Part shown: positions 34,151 to 42,908 of the stretch, one piece after another | Numbering within the stretch: the first letter of the stretch is position 1 | Layout: every line of letters begins with the position of its first letter | From: Natronorubrum tibetense GA33 | GTDB taxonomy: Archaea > Halobacteriota > Halobacteria > Halobacteriales > Natrialbaceae | Direction: 5' to 3' | Assembly (NCBI RefSeq): GCF_000383975.1 | Contig: NZ_KB913017.1 | Coordinates: 1,279,101-1,343,100, forward strand | DNA: 64,000 bases | The notes under the pieces: model-generated | The model's database searches: none | Told to the model about the DNA's origin: nothing | The model's input: the letters and a program-made list of their open reading frames with translations, nothing else | Made by a program: the position numbers and the translations under genes

Positions 34151-37126
34151 TTACCGCGTTCGAAACGACGTCGAGAGTGACGGTGGTAATTCCGGACCGG
34201 TCCCGGACGATCCCTCGAGGCGATCGATCGACCACGCCGACAGGTGCTCGTCGGACCAGTTCGCCTCCTCGTCGACGGCCGGCCCAGACGCTCGAACGCT
34301 GTACTCCTGTTCGGTGTCGTCGACCGTGTAGCGAACCGCGGCATCGAACGTCGGTTCGTCCACGTCCGGGCGCAGGTCGACGAAGTGCTCGATCCAGTCG
34401 CCAGCCTCTAACAGCTCTCGGTGGGCCGGCGAATAAAACGTCTCGTTGATCGGGTCACCCGTCGCGTCCACCGACACGTTCGATACCGCGCGATCGCTCT
34501 GATTTTCGAAGACGAGGACGACGGATCCGTACTCGCCAGCGGCCCGGGTCTCCGAACCGATCTCGCACCCGAGTAACACCTCGCTCGTGTCCGCTTCCGA
34601 GTCGGCCTCGGACGGACGATCAATCGGTGAGACGGCCGCAAGCGCGTCGATCGTCTCCTCGGACCCATCGTCGTCTCGAACCGCGATCGATACCTCGAGT
34701 GCATCAGCGTTCGACGGTGTACTATCCGTCGGTATCGTCAGCGTAGAAAGACCGCCGGCCTCGAGTCGCTTCCCGACTGACTCCTGGTGGTCTCCGACCA
34801 CGAGCCCGAGAAGCTGGCAGCCTCGCGGACGGTGGTTCTCGAGTTCCAGACCGACTGTTCCGTCCGTCGGGTCGACAGCCGCTCTAACGTCGATCCCGTC
34901 CCCAGCGACCTCGAGCGTGCGTTCGGGGATTCGATCGACAACGGTTCCGTTTACCTCGATCGTCGCTGACGGCAACACGAGTTCGTCACTCGAACCGACG
35001 GCGACGGCCCGCGAGAGTGCGACAGTCGCGCCCGGTTCCAGCGGTCCGAGATCGATGCGTTCGTCATCGGCAACGACCGTGACCGCGTTCTCGGAGTCAC
35101 CGCCGTTCTGGACGGAAATCCGATCGCGGACGACGTGGCCGACGGCCGGAGCGTCACCGTCGATCTCTCGCGTTGCAGTGATCGAGCCGCCAGTCGAAGG
35201 CGACGCGGTCGACGGCTGACTGCCCTCGAACGCGTTCGAGTCAGGTTCAGCGGACTCGTTTTCCGCTGGTTTGGACGATACGGCGTCACCCACATCGACC
35301 GTCGAACGGGTCTCCGAAGGAGCGTCGGTATCGGGGTTGTCGTCCGTCGGGGTCGAGGTCGGCGTGTCTGGCGGTTCAGACCGGTTTCCAGCCGCAGTGG
35401 CAGCCGTAGTTCGCTCGTCCTCCGGTTCGAGACGATCGGTCGAGCCGGTTCGGTCCACACCACCGACGCTACTGCGGTCGCGACGGTCACCGGTCGGCCC
35501 GGCGGGCCCGGCGGATGTCGTAAACAGCCCCGATCCGCGAACGGACGCCTGCTCGGCGACATCGATCGAATTAAACCCGATTCGAGCGGTGCCCGACTCG
35601 TACTGTGGAACGACGAGTATCACGTCGTCGTCCGCGATGGTTACCGGCGTTCGAACCCGACCAGCACCGGGAAGTTCGATCACGAGCTGGTCGACGATTG
35701 TGACGCTGTCAGAACCCGTGACAGTCGCGTGTAGCGCGTCACCGTTCGATTCGATATCGATAGCCGGCGGCGACGGGAGCGTACACGTCGGCGCGTGTTC
35801 CCGAGATCGGTCGCCGACCGAGACCTCGATCCCGGCAGTTACGCGTCGTTCGGGTTCGTACGGCCGCGTAACCGTCGTCGTCCACTGTTCGCCGGCTCGC
35901 AGATCGGTTCCCGAACCGGTCTCGAGAACCCGTACCGAGTCGAGCGCCCCGTCACCGACGTTGTCGACGGTAAGCGTCAGTTCGGCGACTCCATCCTCGA
36001 TCACCGTCGGCTCGAGTCCGATCGCAACGCTCGGAATCTCGGTCGCGGTATCCTCGACCGAGATCGATTCCTGCTGGACCACCGAGCCCTCGATAGCAAC
36101 GTCGACCTCGGCTCGTCCAGTCGACTGGACTGACGTGACTGGAAACGCGACCGACGTCGTTTCGCCCGGGCCGACGGAGACCGGACGCTCGTTCGGTGAC
36201 AACGTACACGCCGAGACATCGACGTCGAGAGTGAGCGCTCGCTCGCGATCCGACGGATTCGTAACCTCGATATCGATCGTTTCACCGACCTCGACGAAAT
36301 CAGTCGTGACCGCAATTTGGACCTGTTCTCGACGGAGAGCGTACGTCGAGACCGTTCCGTCGCGAATCGTACAGGCAACCGATCCATCGGTTGCCGCGTA
36401 AACGTCGCCACTCGAGAGATCGGTGACGGGGTCCGTCGATCCATCAGAACTGATCGCTTGAATCCCGGTAGCCGTATCCGCCAGCACCGATGTCTGACCG
36501 GCCGGCGACACGTGGGTCGTCTCGAGATCGGTGTCCCACCGTGAGTCCCCACTCGGTACGTCGAGTCCGACCAGACGATCGTTCTGGAGGGCTGCGACGA
36601 CGACATCCTCACAGTATCCGACGCTTCTGATAACGGCCGCGAGGTCTCGGTCGAATTCGATTTCGCCACCGCTCGAGACCGCGGTGAGAAACGACCAGGT
36701 GGCGATCAGAAAGCCGGACGGCACGGCGACGAGCGTATCGTCGGGACCGCCAGGGCGCGTCCGCTCCACGTCGAACCGGTCCTGACCGGTCGGAACGTCG
36801 ATAGCGCGGAATCGATCCGGTCCGAGGATGCCACAGCAGTCGCCGTCGACGGTTGCAGCGATCGCGTGCGCATCCTCGATCGGCCGCTGCCAGATTTGGT
36901 TTCCATCGCGCGAGTATGCAGTCAGGTCGCCCTGCGAGAGGACGAGTATTCGGTCGGCAACGGCGACGTCGACGATACGGTCACCGTGGCTGATCCCGTC
37001 CAGTTGTGTCTCTGTCACGATCTCGAGGTGGTCGTCGATTCCGATCGCGATAACCGACTCACCGATACCGACGGCCTCGACGCGACCGCTCTCGAACGAC
37101 GTGATCGATTGATAACTACTGGCCAT
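34151..37126 (-). CDS. Beta-propeller plus CARDB-like protein without signal peptide
   Basis: A 991-residue protein. The ATG at 37126 (MASSYQSITSF) is chosen; it overlaps the AAA+ gene by 11 bp. Residues about 1-265 are a PQQ/WD-like beta-propeller with recurrent units such as LVLSQGDLTAYSRDGNQIWQ and VVAALQNDRLVGLDVPSGDSRW. Several CARDB/NEW3-like beta-sandwiches follow (about 270-540, with VTNPSDRERALTLDVDV and LTVDNVGDGALDSVRV), then a disordered Ser/Thr/Pro/Glu linker (about 555-650) and two more sandwiches (about 660-960). No signal peptide or membrane span is seen, so it should be cytoplasmic, which is unusual for CARDB-type domains. It may bind the cytoplasmic beta domains of the plus-strand membrane proteins. 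Confidence 0.78.
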   Translation of the reverse strand: MASSYQSITSFESGRVEAVGIGESVIAIGIDDHLEIVTETQLDGISHGDRIVDVAVADRILVLSQGDLTAYSRDGNQIWQRPIEDAHAIAATVDGDCCGILGPDRFRAIDVPTGQDRFDVERTRPGGPDDTLVAVPSGFLIATWSFLTAVSSGGEIEFDRDLAAVIRSVGYCEDVVVAALQNDRLVGLDVPSGDSRWDTDLETTHVSPAGQTSVLADTATGIQAISSDGSTDPVTDLSSGDVYAATDGSVACTIRDGTVSTYALRREQVQIAVTTDFVEVGETIDIEVTNPSDRERALTLDVDVSACTLSPNERPVSVGPGETTSVAFPVTSVQSTGRAEVDVAIEGSVVQQESISVEDTATEIPSVAIGLEPTVIEDGVAELTLTVDNVGDGALDSVRVLETGSGTDLRAGEQWTTTVTRPYEPERRVTAGIEVSVGDRSREHAPTCTLPSPPAIDIESNGDALHATVTGSDSVTIVDQLVIELPGAGRVRTPVTIADDDVILVVPQYESGTARIGFNSIDVAEQASVRGSGLFTTSAGPAGPTGDRRDRSSVGGVDRTGSTDRLEPEDERTTAATAAGNRSEPPDTPTSTPTDDNPDTDAPSETRSTVDVGDAVSSKPAENESAEPDSNAFEGSQPSTASPSTGGSITATREIDGDAPAVGHVVRDRISVQNGGDSENAVTVVADDERIDLGPLEPGATVALSRAVAVGSSDELVLPSATIEVNGTVVDRIPERTLEVAGDGIDVRAAVDPTDGTVGLELENHRPRGCQLLGLVVGDHQESVGKRLEAGGLSTLTIPTDSTPSNADALEVSIAVRDDDGSEETIDALAAVSPIDRPSEADSEADTSEVLLGCEIGSETRAAGEYGSVVLVFENQSDRAVSNVSVDATGDPINETFYSPAHRELLEAGDWIEHFVDLRPDVDEPTFDAAVRYTVDDTEQEYSVRASGPAVDEEANWSDEHLSAWSIDRLEGSSGTGPELPPSLSTSFRTR

Positions 37127-38846
37127 CTGGGTCACCACCGTGAGCGCTATCACCGTCACTGCGGCGACCAGTTACAGGCTCCTCTTGGCCCGCGTGACGG
37201 CTAGTCGGCTCCGATCCATTTCCGGATGAATCCTCCGGCCCATAACTGGCTGGACCGTCGTCGCCAGCCGCTGTCGAATCGCCGCCGAACAGTTGTTCGA
37301 GTGACGACGGGCCGTTGCCGAGTTGCATTCCCAGTCGGTCGGCCTGTTCCTCGACGTATCGACGGAGTTCGGGGTAGCCTTCGAGGTCGTCGATCTTCGT
37401 TCGAACACTCGCGACGTACTGGCGGATCGTCTTGGGTTCAGTCCCCTCGAGTCGCTCGAGGAAGTAGTCGGTATCGGGGTCGATCGGCTCCCGGTCGGAG
37501 AGATACACGCTCTCGACGAACTCCCGCTGCAGTTCGCTGCCGAGAACGCGGTCGGCGATCTCCGCCGGTGTGTATCCCTCCGAGGCCGAACCGAGTCGAT
37601 CGTATCCGATGTCGTCCGTGCCGGTCATCGACGAGAGATGCTTGCGCCAGACCTCGGCCATCACCTCTTTGTCGGGTTGGGGGATGAACTGCTGGATCGG
37701 AAATCGTCGAGTGGCTGCCGGATCGATGGTGAACGGCATGTTCGTCGCCCCGATCACGAGCAGGTTGTCTTCGATCTCGTTCATCTCCTGTAAGAAGGCG
37801 TTGGTCAGCGAGCGCTCGTGCCGTTGCAGCGAGTCGTCCCCGCGATCGGGAATTAAGGTATCGACCTCGTCGAAAAAGAGGACGGCGAACCCCTCCTGGG
37901 CGATCCCGTGAGCTTTCTCGAAGATCGCTTCGACGCGTTTCTCGGATTCGCCGGAGTACTTCGAGAGGACGTCGCTTCCTTTGATCTCTAGGAATTTAAC
38001 TTCGCCGTAGCTGTCCTCGATGTTCGAGTTGTACTTCGCCTCGTAGGCGATCGCCTCCGAGATCAGTGTCTTTCCACACCCCGGCGGCCCGTAGAGTAAC
38101 ATGCTGTTCCCCCGGGAGGCGAACTCGTCGCCGTAGCGGTCGACGACCTCGTCCCGGACGTCGGGATCGAACAGCGCCAGCAGATTCTCTGCGGTTCGCT
38201 TGACTGTCGGGAGCCCCGCCACGTCCTCTTCGAAGCTGACGGTCGGTTTCTTCGGCTCGAGAGAAACCTGGACCGCTTCGTCATCGCTGGCCCCCTCTTC
38301 ACCGCGGCCCGCGGGACCGCCGCGGCTCGCTGCGTTTCTGGTAGCCCGCAGTTCTCGGAGTTCGCCGGCATCGATGAACTCGAGGTCAGTATTAGGGGTT
38401 ACCCGCAACGTGTTGTAATCCGACGGCTCCAGCGAAGCGACCTCGAACGTCGTTAAGCTGTCACCTTTTGGCACGACTTCCTCCATCGGGTGAAGCAGAT
38501 AGTTGTTCTCGCGAAGGAACGGTTCGAGTTCGTCCGGAGCGAGTTCGCTCGTATGGATCTTCGCCGAGGAGCACTCGACGACGTCACGTTTGGCCGCGTC
38601 GGGATCGACGAGAAAGTCCTTACCACGATCGATCCCCCCGAACACGGTCTTTACATTCCGGTGCATCCGGACCTTGTTTCCGATTCCGTCGACGATCGTA
38701 TCGTCGATCGGTTCGACGTAGAAAAACGCCCGGCGGTCGTTGTGACGGATCTCGACCATGTCGGTGTTCGGTCCGACTTTTTTGGCTCCGATTTTGATGC
38801 GGGACGTCGGCTGATCTCGTTTCAGTATTGGCGTCAGATTAAGCAT
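37116..38846 (-). CDS. AAA+ ATPase of the Vps4/Cdc48 type
   Basis: A 576-residue protein with a single AAA module. The N-terminal part (about 1-190) is probably a substrate- or adaptor-binding domain with double-psi-barrel-like features (KTVFGGIDRGKDFLVDPDAAKRD). The AAA core has Walker A GPPGCGKT (253-260), the Vps4/Cdc48-like block SDVLSKYSGESEKRVEAIFEKA (about 291-312), Walker B LFFDEVD (323-329), sensor 1 GATN (366-369) and the ATRRF arginine region (379-382). A helical lid (about 400-500) and a disordered Gly/Ser/Asp tail follow. Only one AAA ring, as in Vps4, instead of Cdc48's two. It overlaps the genes on both sides by 8 and 11 bp. It probably remodels or disassembles a polymer of the locus. 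Confidence 0.9.
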   Translation of the reverse strand: MLNLTPILKRDQPTSRIKIGAKKVGPNTDMVEIRHNDRRAFFYVEPIDDTIVDGIGNKVRMHRNVKTVFGGIDRGKDFLVDPDAAKRDVVECSSAKIHTSELAPDELEPFLRENNYLLHPMEEVVPKGDSLTTFEVASLEPSDYNTLRVTPNTDLEFIDAGELRELRATRNAASRGGPAGRGEEGASDDEAVQVSLEPKKPTVSFEEDVAGLPTVKRTAENLLALFDPDVRDEVVDRYGDEFASRGNSMLLYGPPGCGKTLISEAIAYEAKYNSNIEDSYGEVKFLEIKGSDVLSKYSGESEKRVEAIFEKAHGIAQEGFAVLFFDEVDTLIPDRGDDSLQRHERSLTNAFLQEMNEIEDNLLVIGATNMPFTIDPAATRRFPIQQFIPQPDKEVMAEVWRKHLSSMTGTDDIGYDRLGSASEGYTPAEIADRVLGSELQREFVESVYLSDREPIDPDTDYFLERLEGTEPKTIRQYVASVRTKIDDLEGYPELRRYVEEQADRLGMQLGNGPSSLEQLFGGDSTAAGDDGPASYGPEDSSGNGSEPTSRHAGQEEPVTGRRSDGDSAHGGDPDGQ

Positions 38847-39570
38847 TGTGATCGCTCCCTAACTGTGTCGTGGCCCGTTCGATCGTGGATAACAGTTCAG
38901 CCTGGCGCTGGTCGGTCCGCCTGTGAACGTATCTGGAATCTGCGACGGCACGACGAATAACGAATACCAACGTCTCGAGCATCTCGACGACCGTACCACA
39001 GTCGGCCCGCAGTGCCCGATCGCTTTCGGCGACTCGAACGCGGCGTTCGACCCGCCTGAAATCCTCGAGGATTTCGTCGAGGTGCTCGAGAAGCGTCTCG
39101 ATGACCGGATGCCAGTTATCCGCGTACGGTGCGATCGACGAGAGCGGAACGATCACCCACGAGTCGACGGTCTCGAGTCGGTCGTCGGTCGTAACCCGAT
39201 CGACAGTCTCCGAATCGAACAGTTCGATCGGCGCCGACCCTCGCTCGTAGCTTGTTTCGAGCACCCGACGAACGAGGTCGTCCCGTCGCGAGTGAGTATC
39301 GGTCGCTCCCCCGCCCTGAAAACCGCCATCAGGACGGTACTCGAGCGATTTTCGTTCGGTGTCCGTCCCGCCACTACGACTCGGATCGCCCTCGGTCCGC
39401 GGCGGGAACGGTGCCCCGGCGCGCAACAGTTCAGCGAGGTCGAGAAGTACGTCTATCGTCTCGTCGATCCGCCGAGAGGGGTCGGTATCCGAGAACGTTC
39501 GCACGGCGAGAAGTCGGTCCCCCTGTTCGTCGACCCGGCGAACCCCCTGTAGCAACGAGTCTGCGCGCAT
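38839..39570 (-). CDS. Helical protein of unknown function between the AAA+ and coiled-coil genes
   Basis: A 243-residue cytoplasmic protein. It is helical at both ends, with a Gly/Ser/Thr-rich loop in the middle (about 50-90). The C-terminal half (about 135-240) has an amphipathic helical bundle character (VIETLLEHLDEILEDFRRVERRV). It starts one base after the stop of the coiled-coil gene and overlaps the AAA+ start by 8 bp. Such tight spacing suggests it works with the ATPase, for example as an adaptor like LIP5/Vta1 for Vps4, but no sequence match supports that. Confidence 0.75.
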   Translation of the reverse strand: MRADSLLQGVRRVDEQGDRLLAVRTFSDTDPSRRIDETIDVLLDLAELLRAGAPFPPRTEGDPSRSGGTDTERKSLEYRPDGGFQGGGATDTHSRRDDLVRRVLETSYERGSAPIELFDSETVDRVTTDDRLETVDSWVIVPLSSIAPYADNWHPVIETLLEHLDEILEDFRRVERRVRVAESDRALRADCGTVVEMLETLVFVIRRAVADSRYVHRRTDQRQAELLSTIERATTQLGSDHNA

Positions 39571-39571
39571 C

Positions 39572-40627
39572 CTACGACATCTCGAGTTCGGTCGGTTCGG
39601 TTTCCGCGTCCTCCTGTACGGCGTCGCCGGCGGTCTGTTGGGCTACCTCGCCGACACCGTCGATTCCGCCGAGCACGTCGTCGACCAAACTATCGACCTC
39701 GTGGTCTGGCGTTTCCGAAATCGCCTCCTCGATGCCGCCGACACCCGCGAGTTGAGTCGTCAGTTCGCCCATGTTGTCGACGATGTTCATCGCCTCATCC
39801 GGAAACGTCTGCTTTTTGAGCGCCTGGGTGCGGACCTGCTCGCGCTTGTTCGCAAGCGTGGTTTTGGCGGATTTGAGCATCTCGATGTTGTCGGCGAGTC
39901 TGTCGGCTCCGCTTTCGACTTTCTTGGCCAAGTTCTCCTGATCGGCCTCCTTCATCTTCTGGTGATAGATTAGCTTTCGTTTGAGTTGCTGGAACCGCTC
40001 CTGTTCGTCTTGCGAAAGCGTCGACGGATCGCTCGGAACGCCGGCACCGTCGCCGAGGCTTTTGAGTTCCTGGGCCGTTTCCTCCAGGTGTTCGTCGATC
40101 TGTCCCGACTCCTGATCGATATCAGCCATTCGGTTTTCGAGTTTTTCTTTGGCACCGTTGACTCGATCGATCGTCTCGGTGATCTTTTCGACGCAGGCGT
40201 CGATCGCCGCCGCCCAGTTGAGGACCATTCGACCGTTTATTTCATCGGGGTTCTCGCTCGGGTTGCGCAGCATCACGACCTCGCCGTGTTGGAGGTCTAG
40301 AATGTCTTCGTCAGCGAAAAACTCGATGAGCGCCTCGGCCTGTTGTTGGCTGGTAACGATGTCGCCGTCCTCGTCGCTAGCCGACGCGAGCGTCTCGATC
40401 GCCTGTCGTCTGTCGATCCGACCGTTCCCCTCCTTGAGTTCCATCGATCCCAGAAGATCGGACTTGATAATGGCTCGAATAGCCCGTTCCCACTCGCCTT
40501 CGACATCGTCGCCGTCGATCCAGCGTGCGTCCAGTCGAACCGACTCGTTCGTCTGGTTAACCGGATCCGCGATTACGTATTCCTGCCCGTCACTTTCGAT
40601 GCGTTCGAACTTGTATTTTTGAGACAT
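39572..40627 (-). CDS. Winged-helix plus long helical protein, ESCRT-III-like in layout
   Basis: A 351-residue cytoplasmic protein. Residues about 40-122 look like a winged-helix domain (WERAIRAIIKSD, SQQQAEALIEFFADEDILD, then a beta-turn LQHGEVVML). Residues about 140-270 are a long helical hairpin: AAIDACVEKITETIDRVNGAKEK as one arm, a Gly/Pro turn near 190-203, and FQQLKRKLIYHQKMKEADQEN onward as the other. A short helix with MNIVDNMGELTTQL follows, then an acidic tail ending in amphipathic helices (VDSLVDDVLGGIDGV). This order resembles winged-helix ESCRT-III proteins such as CHMP7, with a Vps4-like ATPase two genes away. That is a hypothesis from pattern, not a confirmed match; a generic coiled coil is the alternative. 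Confidence 0.78.
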   Translation of the reverse strand: MSQKYKFERIESDGQEYVIADPVNQTNESVRLDARWIDGDDVEGEWERAIRAIIKSDLLGSMELKEGNGRIDRRQAIETLASASDEDGDIVTSQQQAEALIEFFADEDILDLQHGEVVMLRNPSENPDEINGRMVLNWAAAIDACVEKITETIDRVNGAKEKLENRMADIDQESGQIDEHLEETAQELKSLGDGAGVPSDPSTLSQDEQERFQQLKRKLIYHQKMKEADQENLAKKVESGADRLADNIEMLKSAKTTLANKREQVRTQALKKQTFPDEAMNIVDNMGELTTQLAGVGGIEEAISETPDHEVDSLVDDVLGGIDGVGEVAQQTAGDAVQEDAETEPTELEMS

Positions 40628-40667
40628 TTTCGAGTCGTTGAATCGTTTGATATCAGTTCCGCGTTAG

Positions 40668-41786
40668 TTACTCCGCCATACCGCCGAACTCCTCCTCGTT
40701 GACGAGCGATCGATACCGCTCCCGAACCGCGTCGCGGACGTACTCGTTGACCGCCGTCGAGTTACTGACCTGTAACTCCGCGAAGTGGTCGTCGGCCAGT
40801 TCGACCCACTCTGGAAGCGTTCCGGGCAGTTGATCCTCCTCGGCTTTCAGATTGGTACGGACTCGCCTGGCGTGATCCTCGACGATATCTTCGAATGGAC
40901 CGGTCGCTTCGACCATCTCTCGTCCCTCCTCGAGACCGAGCTCGTCGAGTAACGTGTTTCGAGTCCCCTCGAGGATTTCCCGGCGAACGCTTCGAGCCTG
41001 CGAAAGGACATCGAACTGGCTGTCTATCTCGTTTTTGACGATCTGTTCGAACTCGTCGATTCGGAGCACGTAACTCGACTCTTCGAACTCAGTTTCGATG
41101 GCGTCAGCGATCTCTTCGCCGAGATACCGAGCGTACTCGTCGATCGCTTCCTCGACCAGATACTCGCCGTCGAGATCGACGATGTACCCCTCTCGGTCGA
41201 GATATCGAATCACGTCGGAGGTCGCATCCACATCGATGACGCTCTCGAGATCGTTGTGGGCGATTTTTCCGTTCGAAGCTTCCCGCTCGAGTCGAGAATC
41301 CAGGCCGACGTCGTCGGCGTGCTCTTTGAGCTGCGGGCCGATAGTGTAGTAATCGCGCTTGCCCGCGGTGATCCGCCGAACGTAGTTTCTCTCGGCGAGT
41401 TCGTCGGCGAAAAACTCCATGTCATCGATAGCGAGCGAAAACCGCGAGCGGAGCGTCTCGCCGGTGACGACGAGGCGCTGTCCGAACAGATTGGTTAGCT
41501 CGCGGGTAATGTTCATGTTCCCCTTGACACCGAACGGATCGACGTAGAAGATGCCGTCGCGCAACTGTTCTAGATCGACGAACTCGTCCGCGGACATCTC
41601 GACTAGCGCTTTGCGCATATCGCTCGAGGACAGTGAGCGCGCGTTGACGAGACCGACATCGGCGTTCTCGTACGCGGATTTGATCTCCCCTTTCTGATCG
41701 GAGACGTACACAAATCCGTAGTTGTTCTGTGCGATGTCCCGACACACGTCCTCCAGGACATCGGTGTCGACCGGCAAGAGTGTCAT
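40668..41786 (-). CDS. Tandem winged-helix protein, first gene of the minus-strand operon
   Basis: A 372-residue cytoplasmic protein. Several winged-helix-like units follow one another: about 52-85 (SSSDMRKALVEMSADEFVDLE with a wing RDGIFYVDP), about 90-150 (ETLRSRFSLAIDDMEFFADELAERNYVRRI then YYTIG), about 165-212 (GKIAHNDLESVIDVDATSDVIRYLDREGYIV then DGEYLVEEA), and possibly another at 240-275. The C-terminal 100 residues are helical. Repeated winged helices of this spacing resemble UFL1 and the ESCRT-II subunits more than a DNA-binding regulator, but this is a visual judgement. It has a near-leaderless promoter and is 40 bp before the coiled-coil gene. Confidence 0.78.
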   Translation of the reverse strand: MTLLPVDTDVLEDVCRDIAQNNYGFVYVSDQKGEIKSAYENADVGLVNARSLSSSDMRKALVEMSADEFVDLEQLRDGIFYVDPFGVKGNMNITRELTNLFGQRLVVTGETLRSRFSLAIDDMEFFADELAERNYVRRITAGKRDYYTIGPQLKEHADDVGLDSRLEREASNGKIAHNDLESVIDVDATSDVIRYLDREGYIVDLDGEYLVEEAIDEYARYLGEEIADAIETEFEESSYVLRIDEFEQIVKNEIDSQFDVLSQARSVRREILEGTRNTLLDELGLEEGREMVEATGPFEDIVEDHARRVRTNLKAEEDQLPGTLPEWVELADDHFAELQVSNSTAVNEYVRDAVRERYRSLVNEEEFGGMAE

Positions 41787-41810
41787 TGCATCGTGATTTA
41801 TATGCTCTCA

Positions 41811-41818
41811 TACTAAAC
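41811..41818 (-). promoter_or_regulatory. TATA box of the minus-strand AAA+ operon
   Basis: Minus-strand GTTTAGTA is centred about 28 bp before the ATG at 41786, which predicts a leaderless transcript. A second AT-rich element, CATATAAAT, lies closer (41796-41804) but is too near the start to direct it. Confidence 0.5.
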
Positions 41819-42030
41819 CTTGCGACCGAATAGATTCATTTCCCACCACTGAGCGGCTATTTCAACCAATTTCCGGAATATCACTTCGTGTAGAACGCCG
41901 GGGGAGCAAGACCGCGATTCGTGCCAACTATCGTCGACAATCGATTCGGTTCGACGCATAGTCAGTCGAGAATGGCAGCTATCCTATCAGTGATCGATAC
42001 GGAGACTGCGGTGATTTCCCCTCCGCGGTT

Positions 42031-42681
42031 TCACGCGACCCGCTCGAGCACTGCCTCCCGAACCCCGGCGGCCGAATCGACGACCTCGTCCGCCGGCGAG
42101 TAATCGATATCTCCGTGGGCGTCGATCCGGTAGGCGACGACGACCGTCCCCGCTCGAGCCGCCGCCTCGATACCGTTTTCTGAATCCTCGACGACGACAC
42201 AGTCCTCGGCCGGGACGCCGACCTCGTCGGCCGCGTGCTCGAAGACGTCGGGTTCCGGCTTGCTCGCCGCATCGATGTCGTCGGCGCTGATCACGCGGTC
42301 GAACTCGCCCTCGAGGTCGAAGCGCTTGAGGACCATGCCGATCCAGTCGTGCGGCGAGGAGGAGACGACTGCGGTCGGGATATTCTCCTCGTTCAATTGC
42401 TCGAGTAACTCGTGCGTCCCGTCCAGGAGGTCGACACGCTCGGTGTAGATCTCCTCGGCGGCCTCGTTGAAGCGCTCGATCCACTCCTCGCGAGTGATGG
42501 CGGTTCCGTACTCGTCCTCGAGGTATTCGTAGATATCGCGGAAGTTCATCCCGCTGGTTTCGGCGAGATCGACATCGTCGTCGGGAACGGCGTCGGGGAA
42601 GAGGTCTTCACGCTCGAACTCGACCCAGTAGTCCTCGCTGTCGACGAGGACGCCATCCATATCGAACAAGACTGCGCTCAT
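42031..42681 (-). CDS. HAD-superfamily phosphatase (beta-phosphoglucomutase-like)
   Basis: A 216-residue cytoplasmic enzyme. Motif I is FDMDGVLVDS (nucleophile Asp7, acid/base Asp9), motif II VVSSSPHDW, motif III Lys in SKPEPDVF, and motif IV VVEDSENGIEAA. A helical cap lies at about 15-90. This is the class of sugar-phosphate phosphatases and phosphomutases (for example beta-phosphoglucomutase or phosphoglycolate phosphatase); the substrate cannot be read from the sequence. It is downstream of the AAA+ operon start on the same strand but separate from it, and divergent from the histidine kinase gene. Confidence 0.9.
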   Translation of the reverse strand: MSAVLFDMDGVLVDSEDYWVEFEREDLFPDAVPDDDVDLAETSGMNFRDIYEYLEDEYGTAITREEWIERFNEAAEEIYTERVDLLDGTHELLEQLNEENIPTAVVSSSPHDWIGMVLKRFDLEGEFDRVISADDIDAASKPEPDVFEHAADEVGVPAEDCVVVEDSENGIEAAARAGTVVVAYRIDAHGDIDYSPADEVVDSAAGVREAVLERVA

Positions 42682-42908
42682 GTGGGCTGGCTACCCGGTC
42701 GTCACGGATAGCCGTTTGGCAAGCAGTCGGTTTCGAGCTGAAACCGCCCCAACTACCCGCTCGAGAGACCGGTACGATTATGCCCCGCGTATTTGATGAC
42801 TGGTAGTAACTCGCACATATTCGTGTCGGGAACGGTGGCGATAGACGCTCCGTCGTGGCCGAGCCGAAACGACGTCTCGTTGGGCGAGAGCGGCTACCGG
42901 GAGAACGC

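Noticed and set aside
16059-41786. Reading the tubulin-like locus as an integrated virus or plasmid partition (TubZ) module
   Set aside because: No integrase, tRNA-linked att repeat, capsid or replication gene was seen, base composition matches the rest, and most genes are envelope proteins. A mobile origin is not excluded but is not supported.
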